NCBI RefSeq assembly: GCF_024586455.1
Contig: NC_065923.1
Location: 51,158,264 to 51,222,263, forward strand
Direction of reading: 5' to 3'
Origin: Bactrocera neohumeralis
Taxonomy: Eukaryota > Arthropoda > Insecta > Diptera > Tephritidae
DNA: 64,000 nt
Both the position numbers and the translations under genes were made by a program. The notes under the pieces are model-generated. The model was not told where the DNA came from. It did no database searches and saw only the letters and a program-made list of their open reading frames with translations. Positions 1 to 9,798 of the stretch are shown one piece after another (position 1 is the stretch's first letter; every line of letters begins with the position of its first letter).

Positions 1-934
1 GCGCCGCTAGTAATGAGGGTGAGGATACACCAGACGAAGTTGTCGCCTGCGGAGGCGAACTGGAATTTGTTTTACCATTTTTGTTAACACTGCCGTGATT
101 ACTTTCACCGCTATTACTTCCCCACACAGGCACACCACCACTACCATTTGCTTGACCTGATTCACTTGAACCGCTCGTATTAGCACTGTTTGAACTCACA
201 ACTAATGCGTCATGTAAGCGTTTCTCATATTCTTGATGTTTCCCCTGATGCATTTCCTCCTTCGTAAAGCTAGCCTCTGGATCACCCAACTCATGCAGAT
301 ACATACAATCGCCTTTGGGACACACTTGATTCTTCATAAAATGACTGCAATACTTTGTTGTACCCAAACTAGTTTTTATAAGTCTGCCATCTATTATTAT
401 ATTACGGGTATTGACACTTTGTATGGCTCTCAGAGCATCATTATTCTGTACATAAGTGACATAGGCCGAAGCAGACGGACCCTGTACCCCAGCGTATGCG
501 GTACTCGGATTTATCACAACTTTATGGATCTTACCATATTTGCCAAAGTACTCATGCTTCTTGAGTACCTCGGCATCGGCCAATCGTGGCGGCAAACCAA
601 CGACAAATACTAAATTCTTTTGCACCACTCTGACATTCGACAAATGCTTGCGGTTCTCAGTCACGCGTACCTTTTGCTTACGCTTTTGGTCGCGTTGTTT
701 CTTCTGCGACTTGAAAGCAAGAATTTGCTCTTGAGTTAGCGGCGTAAAATCCGCGGGATTCTCCGTATACTCCTTGCGACATGCGGGACACAATTTATTC
801 TCATCGGTGCGTATCCTGTGCCAGCAGAATCGGCATATTTGATACCCGCATGTGCAAGGAAAGAAGTTCAAATCATCGACCTCAAGGGGCTCCATGCAAA
901 GTGGGCATTCAACTGAGTCTTCGTTGTTATCCAT
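1..934 (-). CDS. Cnot4: CCR4-NOT subunit 4 E3 ubiquitin ligase, 5' coding part, runs off window
   Basis: CNOT4/Not4 is the RING E3 ligase associated with the CCR4-NOT deadenylase; it acts in mRNA turnover and ribosome-linked protein quality control. The minus-strand frame opens with ATG at 934-932 and stays open for 311 codons to the window edge, so the gene is only partial here. Visible in order: a C4C4 RING (Cys 10, 13, 27, 29, 34, 37, 49, 52, the family spacing), a basic linker, an RRM from about residue 107 (NLVFVVGL) to 190, a C3H1 zinc finger (C196, C205, C210, H214), the block HELGDPEASFTKEEM, then a Ser/Asn/Gly-rich tail. The start agrees with the short N-terminus before the RING in homologues known to me. 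A splice acceptor lies 137 bases upstream. No frameshift was found. Identity is near certain; the C-terminus is not in the window. Confidence 0.96.
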   Translation of the reverse strand, partial: MDNNEDSVECPLCMEPLEVDDLNFFPCTCGYQICRFCWHRIRTDENKLCPACRKEYTENPADFTPLTQEQILAFKSQKKQRDQKRKQKVRVTENRKHLSNVRVVQKNLVFVVGLPPRLADAEVLKKHEYFGKYGKIHKVVINPSTAYAGVQGPSASAYVTYVQNNDALRAIQSVNTRNIIIDGRLIKTSLGTTKYCSHFMKNQVCPKGDCMYLHELGDPEASFTKEEMHQGKHQEYEKRLHDALVVSSNSANTSGSSESGQANGSGGVPVWGSNSGESNHGSVNKNGKTNSSSPPQATTSSGVSSPSLLAA

Positions 935-1077
935 ATTGGTCTTTTTTGATTCCCTTCTTATTTATATCAAACAAAGGAAGGCTACAATCCAGACAAGCAG
1001 ACAGAAATGCTGTAGTTTTGCAAGAGATTTTTTGTGGTCAAGGGCAGGCCTTTCTATGTCGGAGCCAGGAGCTGTAT
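935..1077 (-). promoter_or_regulatory. CNOT4 5' UTR end with splice acceptor
   Basis: On the minus strand a long pyrimidine tract ends in TTTATACAG at about 1072-1080, followed by CTCCTGGCTCCGAC and 137 bases later by the CNOT4 ATG. This looks like a strong 3' splice site, so the CNOT4 coding exon probably begins at 1071 with a 5' UTR leader, and an upstream non-coding exon should lie in the divergent promoter region. The partner donor was not identified with confidence. Confidence 0.5.
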
Positions 1078-1340
1078 AAAGAAGAAAGAGAAAAACATAT
1101 GTTAAGCAAAATTTATTATCATTAAATATATGTGTTATATTTTAAAAAATCAATTGCAAATATATACATATATATATGTGTGCTCATATGCGGTAACAAC
1201 ATATGTACATATATCAACAGCTGCGATAACTCAAAACACTAACTGTTCAACGTGCAACTGCATTAATATATTTTCCACGAAAAGCACAAATTTGAACTCA
1301 ATATTGTCTTAAACATATTTACATGCCACAACACAACTGG

Positions 1341-1454
1341 TTAATCCTGTGACATTTTGGCGAATCGCTCTTGCATTATAGCAAAGGCAATGTTTGATTT
1401 TCCAATATTGTCCTTTGTGCTGTTGTTGTGATGTGCAGTTAGAAATTTGGCCAT
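1341..1454 (-). CDS. candidate 37-residue small ORF upstream of CNOT4
   Basis: A small ORF reads ATG at 1454-1452 to TAA at 1343-1341, same strand as CNOT4, about 400 bases upstream of its start codon. The predicted peptide begins MAKFLTAHHNNSTKDN and ends ERFAKMSQD; it has no signal peptide or membrane segment, a polar Asn/Ser/Thr-rich first half and a short amphipathic-looking second half with Met, Phe and charged residues. The bases around the ATG (ATTATGGCC) have G at +4 but T at -3, a middling context. I do not recognise the peptide. It could be an independent small gene, an upstream ORF in an alternative CNOT4 leader, or chance; base composition is more coding-like than its flanks. Comparison with other flies would decide. 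Confidence 0.35.
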   Translation of the reverse strand: MAKFLTAHHNNSTKDNIGKSNIAFAIMQERFAKMSQD

Positions 1455-2778
1455 AATATCGAAAAATCAAATATTATAGCCAATTAGATTTTTCAGCAAA
1501 ACTTCGTGCACTACCTGCGTGTATTTGCACTTGAGTTTGTATGTATTTGTATGTGTTTATTCGATTGCCACTGCACTTTGAGAGGAGCAGATTGAAATAC
1601 TAATACTTTTAACTTTAAAATCAAAACAGGAATCCAAAGGCACTACGAACCGTCCAATCTGTCACTTAGACATGAAGCTACGGGAAAGGAAACGGAACAA
1701 AATAGGCGAAATGGAAAACGATTTCCTCGTGTGCCAACAGGCTTACACATATACATATGTACTCGTATTCCGGCAAATTTGTTTGTATGAAGAGCTGGTG
1801 GAATCGGTACGCATGGAAGTGTGTGGCGTGTAAAATTGTGCTTGTCATAGCACTGCTATACGAGTATGCATTGCATATTATTGCATTTGTGTGTGTGTCT
1901 TATTTGAGGTAAAAAAAGGATACGCATCTCGCGCAATGCCACACAATAGCAGCAACAACCCGTTTCACCGCACCGCTGTCCTCTTGAAGGCCTTTTCTTC
2001 GTTCATTCGCTTTTTAGTTTAAACTCTGGAAGGGATGATTTGAGGGTTCACCCCTTCGTATAACTTCCAATAAAAAAAGAAAACACAAAAACAACACAAC
2101 AATTCAATGCAATCTCGCAAATGCACGAACGAAAACAATTGGGAGCTTAGATTTTTTACTATGCGTGTATTCTTTCGATTTTATTGTGCGTTCGAAATTT
2201 TTAAAGTAAACTCGCCAGCGCCGTTGTAGTCGCAAAAGTTAACTCACACGTCGCAGATGGGAAAAATGACGCGAAAGGCCGTTTTAAAATTTCCAAAGTT
2301 GCACACTCACACCACCATGCTACGCAGAAACTCTCGCCAAAAAGTCGCCGCTACATTCGTGGCGTGGAACAGTGAATCGTTGGATTGACGGTAAAGTTGA
2401 CGTTTGAAACGTCAGACGCACTCGTGCACTCAGGAAACAACGCTTGTCGCTGTCCTCTATGTGCAACACCAACAACCGACCACCGCTCTACGAAAGCAAG
2501 ACAAATATGAATTTTCCGCGTGTGCGCAAATTACATTTTAAAGTGTAAAAAAGTCAAAAAATCAGCAAACCTAATTTTAATAGTAAAATAATCAAGTGAA
2601 CAGCTGCAAAAGCGGCATTCTAACCGCCAAAAGGTATTCTTAAACAAGTTTAAATTAATTTAACAAACAGTGGCTTGCGTTCGGTTTGTTATAAGTGCCG
2701 CGGATAATAATAAACGATAAACATTCACGCGCCGTTGCCAAAACTGGGCTAAGTTTAAAAGCGATTTGAATTGCTTGA
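1455..2778. promoter_or_regulatory. divergent promoter region between CNOT4 and the p150-like gene
   Basis: This stretch separates the two divergently transcribed genes. It has no long ORF and contains a 17-base near-perfect palindrome at 2398-2414 (TGACGTTTGAAACGTCA) built from two TGACGT half-sites, the type bound by bZIP factors. No clear TATA box was found; a shared TATA-less bidirectional promoter is inferred. Untranslated first exons of both genes should lie here. Confidence 0.4.
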
Positions 2779-3223
2779 AATGCCTGCTAGTGAACTGGTA
2801 AGTTGCGATAGTTGTCAAATACTAGCTTGTATGGTTTAATGCATTATTCGAAGCATACTTTTAGGCTGCTCGATTGGTTACATAAAATTACTAATAAAAC
2901 TAATACAGTCATTGCAATATGCACACGCTAAAGTTTCTCTCAACGATTTTAAAGTTTTCCAATGCCAATTCCACTTGTGTTAGAGGGGGTTGCAATACAT
3001 TTATTTATATATCACCAATGTGCATATATACATATATACATGCACACGCATGTAGGTGTTTGAGTGTAGTGGGACGTGTAACAACAACTATGGTGGCGGT
3101 TATCCGCCATATTGACGAGCATCTTTCATTTCCTTTGCTGTATACGCTGCTGCCGTTCGTGGTTTTGTGTGAAAAGAGATTCCTGCAAACAGTTAAAATT
3201 GCGAAAATGTTAAAATAATGCAG
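2779..3223 (+). promoter_or_regulatory. leader exon end, short uORF and 5' UTR intron of the p150-like gene
   Basis: At 2779 a short ORF (MPASEL) runs directly into a consensus donor, CTG|GTAAGT at 2797. Acceptor candidates are the CAG ending at about 3192, which follows a pyrimidine-rich stretch, and the weaker CAG just before TAAAATGG at about 3224. Either splice gives an upstream ORF that stops before the main ATG at 3228 and is not fused to it. The donor is strong; the acceptor choice is uncertain. The long coding exon itself starts in frame after a stop, so 3228 is the likely start. Confidence 0.4.
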
Positions 3224-3227
3224 TAAA

Positions 3228-6200
3228 ATGGCCGAGCGCAGTTTTAAAATTGGCCAAAATGTGCAAATTGTGGGTAGAAATCTGCGTGGGCAAATAGCGT
3301 ACGTGGGTTTGACCAGTTTCTCACCGGGCAAGTGGATAGGCGTGGTGCTGGACGAAAAAGATAAAGGCAAGAATAATGGTACTGTCAAGGGCACTACCTA
3401 CTTTAAATGTCCTGCTAATTGTGGACTCTTCGTACGGCCAGCACAATTGATTTTAATTCGGGATTGTGAAACCGATGAAATGACAGAGCCAACAGCTTTA
3501 GAGGCTAGCAAAAGCAGTGGCGTGAAACCAGCGGGAAGCGAAAAATCTGCAACAGCAACGCCAGCAAGCGGGAAAGCAGTGGAAAAGAGTGAAACTAAGA
3601 GTCAAAAGTCTGATGGATCAACAACTGTGCATACGGAAGCACCTAATATCAACACAACAGCAACTTCGAATGGAAATCTGCTGAAGGCAACCAAAATTAA
3701 TCAGCCGTTGCAAGCGAATCAGCGTGTTATCTCCTCCAATACTCAACTGGAACTATCCTTTACGGGTGCAACCGTATCAGTGGCGGCACCAAAGCGCAGT
3801 AAAACTACAGTTAGTCCTTCAGAGTCATTTTGTTGTGTAAGGCAGCGTTCAGCATTTGTGGAAACGGGCTTTCTGGAGATACTGCATACACAATTCACAC
3901 CCGGTCACCCATTACGCTCGCCCACTGTGTTCAACCTCAACAATGGATCGCACAGTGCTCTGGCAATCAGCCCCACAGAGCAATTGCAACAACAGCAACG
4001 GCAACAACAGCGATATAAGGATTTGGAGGAACAAAATGCCAAGTTAAATGACGAATTAAATGAGTTGAAGAGTCAACGCTTAGAAGACAAACGGCGTTTG
4101 CACGAACTCGAAAAGATCCGTTTGCAAAAGGAGCACTTAAGCGAGTTCAAAACTCAAATTATGGAGCAGCATAGCATGCTGCAACGGGAACTGCAACGCT
4201 GTCGACAAGAGCTGAGGGAGGCTAACGAACACAAGACCATGTATAAACGTGAACTGGATGAAGTGGCTGAGAACATTGAACTGCTCACGTTGGATAAGGA
4301 AATGGCAGAAGAACGTGTTGAAACGCTGCAAATAGAATTGGAAACAGCAAATGAGCGTGTTGAAGAACTGATGCTAGATATTGAAATCTTGAGAGCTGAG
4401 AATGATAATGCAACATCAGCTACAACTGGCGTACGTACAGATAATGGGTTGAAGGAAGAAATAATACAGCCGTCAGCGACAGAAATCAAACGTCTCGAAC
4501 AGTACAATCAACGACTGCGTGAGACGGTTGTGCGACTGCGCGATGTTTTGACACACGAAAAGCAAGACCTACAAAAGGCCAAAAAAGAATTGGAGACGAA
4601 AACATCCGAAATCTCAGAACTTAAGAAAACCAAGGAGATACTTTCGAAGCGCATCGATGTAATGGAAATGCACATAATCGACTTAAAAGAACAAGTCGAC
4701 GCTGCACTTGGTGCGGAATCGATGGTTACATCCTTAGCAGAATCTAAAATAGAACTAGAAGAGCGTGTCAAATTATTGGAGGAGGAAGTAATAGAGCTCG
4801 AGGCCCTGGAAGAGATTCACGAACAAATTATTGAAGGTAACCAAGAACTAGAATTGGATTTACGTGAAGAAATTGATGCTCTCAATTTAACGATCAAAAT
4901 GTTGCAAGAGGAAAAGAATAATACGCTAGAAACAATATATGATCGAGACGTAACTATTATGAAATTTAGAGAGCTTGTCAAAACATTAAATAACAATATA
5001 CTCTCAAAAGATCCGCCAACAAATGTATTGGGCATTGCTACAGGTACTGGCACTTCCACATCAGATGATCTCAGCAGCACCCTCTCCAATCAGGACGAAA
5101 CTCAAAGTATCGACTTCAATCAAATGTTCTCCGTGACGAAGGCTTGCGAAAGGGCCATCGACTCGCGGCTAAATGCAATTGAACTCAAACTGTGCAAAGC
5201 TCACATTGGGCACCTTCTAGCGTTTGTGCCCGAGGAGATCATGCTGCGCGGCTGCGAATATGACATCATATTGGTGCTGCTCTTACTGCAGCGTTTGTAT
5301 GAGAAAATCGAGATTATTTGCCACATAATTAATGAAAAGTTTCCATCATCCTGTGAGTTTGCCAAAAACACTATATTCGAGGGATTCTCCGTACACCGGT
5401 TCGCTTTCCGTTGCAAATGCCTATATGTATTGCGCAGCCTTAAGCTGGTCATTAAACAGTTAATTTTCGGTTTGAATCACTGCGATTATGAGGTGTGCAC
5501 ACATGCAGCTATTTATCGCGGAGAAATGGAAACGCAGGAGAAATCTATCGATGAATTGATTAAACGCCTAAAAGGTGACATGCTCGATGAAAATACACCC
5601 ATGGAATCGGTGGAACGAACTCTATCATTTTTCAATACGCTTTACACCAACCTCATTTGCTCGCAAAATCTTGCCGAGTTAATAGACGAACAACAACTCT
5701 ACGTTATGCTAGTGGAAGTACTGGATGTGTGCCTGGACTGCATCAATACTAATGCTGGCATACTGCACACAATTATACAGTTGGGAGATGAAAATACCGA
5801 ATCATTTTGGGCCATGCAATTTCTAATGGAAAACGTTAATCAATTCAAGCAAAAATTACGCAAATTACAACGGAAACTTCCTGCTGCTGCAGTTGATATT
5901 TCAGCCATGCAGCAACAACAAATTCAGCGCATACAGCATATACTAACTACGAATGAACATTTCGGCCGATTTATTAATATTTTAATAGCAACAGCCAAAG
6001 ATGCAACGAAGGACATATCAACAAGCAGCTTCTCCGCCAATGGAGAGCGCCTATGCGACGCAGCCATCGAACATAAAAAGCTTTGGAAAATCATTATTAC
6101 GAACTGTACAAAATATGCTGCTGAGGAAAAACCAACACCAATTGCCTTATTCCATCATTGCATTCAGCAGCTCGACGAAATAATCAATGAGCTCACTATT

Positions 6201-7025
6201 TTCATCTCGGAGAATGAGTCTGTGCGCAGCGCAAACAAAAATACGATGTTCGTACGCTCTTCCGCTACTACGCTGCTGCAACGCTCAATGCAATTAAAGC
6301 AACATTCGGAGGATATAAAGAGTTTGAAGCACTCATTGACCGAACGGGATAAGGAAATCAAAACACAGAAATACTTGGCGAAAATGAAACAGAACGAATT
6401 TTCCGAAATGCAAATACGAAAAGAGATCGCCGAACGGAACTTGTCAAAGGTGCAACGCAGCCAAGAGGAAGCTCTGACGCAAATTACGGAATATATAGAA
6501 CAATTCGACAAGCTAATATGCCAACGTGAGCATATAATCGCGCAATCATTCAATATTATAAAAGAGAAACTATTTGCCATGGAACAGAACCATGCACGTC
6601 TTGAGCAGAAACTTATCTCACGCAAGGCAGTCATCAATATTTCCACAGACGAAAGTTATCGTGAAATCGAAACACTTAATAAGTGCTTACGTTACGAACG
6701 GGCGGAACGTTGTAAGCTGCACATCGACGAAATGAAGTTGCGCATGCGCAGCTTCGAGCCACTATATGTGCCACACCAAAGGCGCATGGTAGACGCAACG
6801 GAAACCCGACTCGCCAAGGAGTTACTAACGCTGAAAAACCAATGGATTCTTTCACATATCAAATTAAAACCGGTTACGGAAAACGAACGTTGCACGCTAA
6901 AACGAAAATCAAATGAACTGCTGCAACGTACATGGAGCACATACTTTAAGACACATCCTCACCGCAGCGCATCAAATAATTTCGGCGCTTTCGGCACGAA
7001 AGATGTAAACCAAATATTTAATTAA
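3228..7025 (+). CDS. dynactin p150 (Glued)-like subunit, single-exon diverged paralogue
   Basis: p150 is the dynactin subunit that links dynein to microtubules. This 1265-codon uninterrupted ORF has an N-terminal CAP-Gly domain (residues about 6-75, with the GKNNG signature at 47-51 and the conserved Cys/Phe-Val-Arg end), a Ser/Thr/Lys-rich linker, the p150 block FVETGFLEIL, a long dynein-binding coiled coil (roughly 260-560, including TLDKEMAEE), the central dynactin domain (about 600-900), a second coil with MKQNEFSEMQIRKE, and the C-terminal HPHRSA...DVNQIFN motif. Length and order match Glued. Against remembered Drosophila Glued, however, even the CAP-Gly and first coil look only about half to 60% identical, and the 3.8 kb coding region has no intron. 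I infer a diverged, perhaps retro-derived paralogue; D. melanogaster has a second p150-like gene (CG9279, from memory) that may be its orthologue. Start chosen at MAERSFKIG, matching the family N-terminus. Confidence 0.9.
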   Translation: MAERSFKIGQNVQIVGRNLRGQIAYVGLTSFSPGKWIGVVLDEKDKGKNNGTVKGTTYFKCPANCGLFVRPAQLILIRDCETDEMTEPTALEASKSSGVKPAGSEKSATATPASGKAVEKSETKSQKSDGSTTVHTEAPNINTTATSNGNLLKATKINQPLQANQRVISSNTQLELSFTGATVSVAAPKRSKTTVSPSESFCCVRQRSAFVETGFLEILHTQFTPGHPLRSPTVFNLNNGSHSALAISPTEQLQQQQRQQQRYKDLEEQNAKLNDELNELKSQRLEDKRRLHELEKIRLQKEHLSEFKTQIMEQHSMLQRELQRCRQELREANEHKTMYKRELDEVAENIELLTLDKEMAEERVETLQIELETANERVEELMLDIEILRAENDNATSATTGVRTDNGLKEEIIQPSATEIKRLEQYNQRLRETVVRLRDVLTHEKQDLQKAKKELETKTSEISELKKTKEILSKRIDVMEMHIIDLKEQVDAALGAESMVTSLAESKIELEERVKLLEEEVIELEALEEIHEQIIEGNQELELDLREEIDALNLTIKMLQEEKNNTLETIYDRDVTIMKFRELVKTLNNNILSKDPPTNVLGIATGTGTSTSDDLSSTLSNQDETQSIDFNQMFSVTKACERAIDSRLNAIELKLCKAHIGHLLAFVPEEIMLRGCEYDIILVLLLLQRLYEKIEIICHIINEKFPSSCEFAKNTIFEGFSVHRFAFRCKCLYVLRSLKLVIKQLIFGLNHCDYEVCTHAAIYRGEMETQEKSIDELIKRLKGDMLDENTPMESVERTLSFFNTLYTNLICSQNLAELIDEQQLYVMLVEVLDVCLDCINTNAGILHTIIQLGDENTESFWAMQFLMENVNQFKQKLRKLQRKLPAAAVDISAMQQQQIQRIQHILTTNEHFGRFINILIATAKDATKDISTSSFSANGERLCDAAIEHKKLWKIIITNCTKYAAEEKPTPIALFHHCIQQLDEIINELTIFISENESVRSANKNTMFVRSSATTLLQRSMQLKQHSEDIKSLKHSLTERDKEIKTQKYLAKMKQNEFSEMQIRKEIAERNLSKVQRSQEEALTQITEYIEQFDKLICQREHIIAQSFNIIKEKLFAMEQNHARLEQKLISRKAVINISTDESYREIETLNKCLRYERAERCKLHIDEMKLRMRSFEPLYVPHQRRMVDATETRLAKELLTLKNQWILSHIKLKPVTENERCTLKRKSNELLQRTWSTYFKTHPHRSASNNFGAFGTKDVNQIFN

Positions 7026-9048
7026 GATATTTTTAGAACTCGTGCCGTCAGCATTTCCTTTCACTTCAAAAATATAACGGTGGCCTATAGATATGTGAAT
7101 TAATAAGTTTTTTTTTGACTAAATTAGTTTGATGCTAAGGCATTGATAAGTGATTGTCGTAGTTATTGGAAGGTAATATTTTTCGTTAATTCGCCCAACT
7201 CTTTAGCTGATCGAGTTGAGGATTATATTCTTATGAAAACTTTTTAGTGAAAATTGTCTCTATAGATATAACAAAAAGCCTTTTTAATGTGATTTTAATG
7301 TGATCAAGAACACAAATTATTTTTTAAACACTATGGATTATTCTAGAAATGGTGTATATGATTTTCAAATTTCTTTTTTATGTTATATTCATTCATTCAG
7401 ATTCAATCAAAATCCTTCTGAAAACAGTATTACTTAAATTTCTCATCTTTTAATTGATGAAACCAAAAAAAGATGAATAATGATAATAATTAATGAATAG
7501 TAATAAATATAAAAAAGAAAACATTGGAAATTAATAGTCTTCTCTAGAATATTATTTTTATTACTACCATTATATATTGTCACCTGAAATGCAAAACTAC
7601 GTATCATCAAAAAAATCGAAATTGTCTTTTTTATTGCTTACAGTTTACTGCATACATTATGTAATATATGTTTATAAAATTTTAACATCCCAGGTTATCA
7701 GATATAACCAATATATAACCGTTTTATATAACCGATATATAATCATTTTATAACCGATATATAACCATTTCATAACCAAAACTCAAATTTTGTTTCCATA
7801 TGTGTGGTTTGGTTTCTAATATATCGTTTTTCCTACGCCTGTAGACTTATGAAAAGTGATGTAATGTTATTTTGCATTTTAGATGACGATATGTAATCAC
7901 ATACATATGTATGTATAGTATATACAATATAATAAATTATAACAAATAATATAACTACTTATTATATCCATTGTCTCAACTCTGGTAATAGCAGTATAAA
8001 GCTTTGTTATTGGCTCTACGGATATTTATTAAATTATAGCCTTATAAATATTGTTATTTACAATAATCGAAAAATTACTCTTTGCTAACAAAATTTAGCA
8101 TACTTTAAACAAATTTTTAGTGCATTTAATGAAATTGAAAACATCGTAGTTTAAAGGCAAAGTTTAGACAAAAACTGGTAGAATAAACTGGAGAGAAGCT
8201 TAATGAGTGTGTAACACTAATTAAAAATCAGCAGTAGCATGTATTTAATCTCTTGTTTATTAAACTTATTTTAAACTACCTACAAAAAGCAGTTATAATA
8301 AATAAAAGTTAGGTCTTCATACAGATTAATGGAGTATTTTTTGAAAATTGCGAATAAATTATTTAGCTTCGTTAATGGTGTTCTTATTTATTGTTGAATG
8401 CTGCATAAATATTACTGGGCTTTACTTACTGAACAAACTGTCAAAATGTCTGATTTTGTCTTATTCATACTTATCATATTTTTACAAATTATTCCAAGAT
8501 AATAAATTTTAATTTATGCTTCATAAAAAAACTTGATTTCAAACTTAAAGTGCAACTTATTATTCCAACCACTGACCTTTCTCCATTTTATAACATTGAT
8601 CAACCCTCCGTCCAATGAACCGCAGCGTATACTTGCATACATTTACAAAGGATTTCCTACTGTATGCTAGTGTCATGTGCTGCGCGATACTAAAGGCTAC
8701 ACGCACGCTCATTGGATTGTTACACATTTCGATCGGCATTGGTCATCCCTTGTTGTCAATGTACATATATACTTACTTATTTACATCCATGCATCTAATG
8801 TACGTGTACTGAAATGCAGATACGCATGCATATTTTAACAGTTACCCTATAATAGAAATATTTCAGTTCGATACTTGCATGACCACCATTTTATATTAGG
8901 CCTTTGTTGCCATTTTCTAAGTGGTTTATGTAATTTTTTCGTGAGTGGTGCGCCGGATATAAATGCTCAATGTAATTGTTGTCTTTATTTTTTATGCGTT
9001 TGGAGAATGCAAGTAAATTTAACATCTTCTCGCAACATATTGCTACCG
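7026..9048. other. AT-rich 3' flank of the p150-like gene
   Basis: This holds the 3' UTR, with an AATAAA candidate at about 7502 as plausible polyadenylation signal, and then AT-rich spacer. Apart from the small tandem repeat listed separately no gene or recognisable transposon was seen. Short ORFs near 8615 and 8875 have no family signature. Confidence 0.5.
7701..7777. repeat. short minisatellite with ATATAACC units
   Basis: About four imperfect copies of a roughly 20-22 base unit of the form GATATATAACCATTTTATAACC stand head to tail. It is a simple AT-rich tandem repeat without other content. Confidence 0.7.
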
Positions 9049-9798
9049 AGATTGATAGTTTTGTTCACCTAACGGTTGTATGAATCGCCTTAAGCTAATC
9101 GAGATAGATATAGAATTATATATATACGTATGTATATGTATAAATTATTGTCCGTCCGTATATCTGTGCAAGCGATAATTTGAGTGAAACTTGTTCCTTG
9201 GCAAGAAAGGAATGACGATATTGAAAATAGACATGATCTGACCATTACCACGCCCACAAAATGCCATTAAAAACTTTAAAGTGCCATAAGAAATAAATCA
9301 AGATACAAAACCGCGATTGAGAGGCACCTGTTGCCTGCAATTTTTTTAAATTCGGAAGTGGTCCGTAGTACATATCTCACAAACCTCTTATTTATTGTTC
9401 TCAGCAAGTTATTTAAGCCAAACATGCTGAGAACAAGTCATTTTAGTGCCTCTTCGCACACTGTGAAAACAATCAAAATTAAATGATAACCACGCTCATA
9501 TAAGCCGCCATATGAAAACCATTGAAAACTTCTAAAAGTAATAACTCACTAAATAAATATCTTTAGGTGAAACCTAGTAACATCTCTACATATGTACATA
9601 TATTAGTCCACAAGACCACATTTTTATGCATATGTGGCAGCGTAAAAATTGGCGAAATCGGGCCACAACCACATCTACTTTCCATATAGCATAATTTTGA
9701 GTTTCATTAGAATACTTCACTTCACAGTATACAATTCAAATACCAATGAAGATATCGGGCCTAAAAATTGTGAAAATCGAACCATAACTTTGCACCTG
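9049..9798 (+). repeat. R1 dispersed repeat, copy A (interrupted)
   Basis: The copy opens with the R1 landmarks TTTGTTCACCTAACGGTTGT and TAATCGAGATAGATATAG, continues with GTCCGTCCG, CCACGCCCACAAAATGCC and other blocks shared with copies B-E, and is cut off at 9798 by a Tc1/mariner element. No coding capacity is visible. R1 is unclassified; I know similar sequence as abundant in tephritid introns but cannot name the family. Confidence 0.6.

Noticed and set aside
233..1079. Plus-strand ORFs opposite CNOT4
   Set aside because: Shadow frames of the clearly coding minus strand.
4154..6940. Several 60-160 codon ORFs on the minus strand inside the p150-like gene
   Set aside because: They are antisense shadows of a Glu/Lys/Gln-rich coding region, giving Ser/Cys/Phe-rich readings without motifs.
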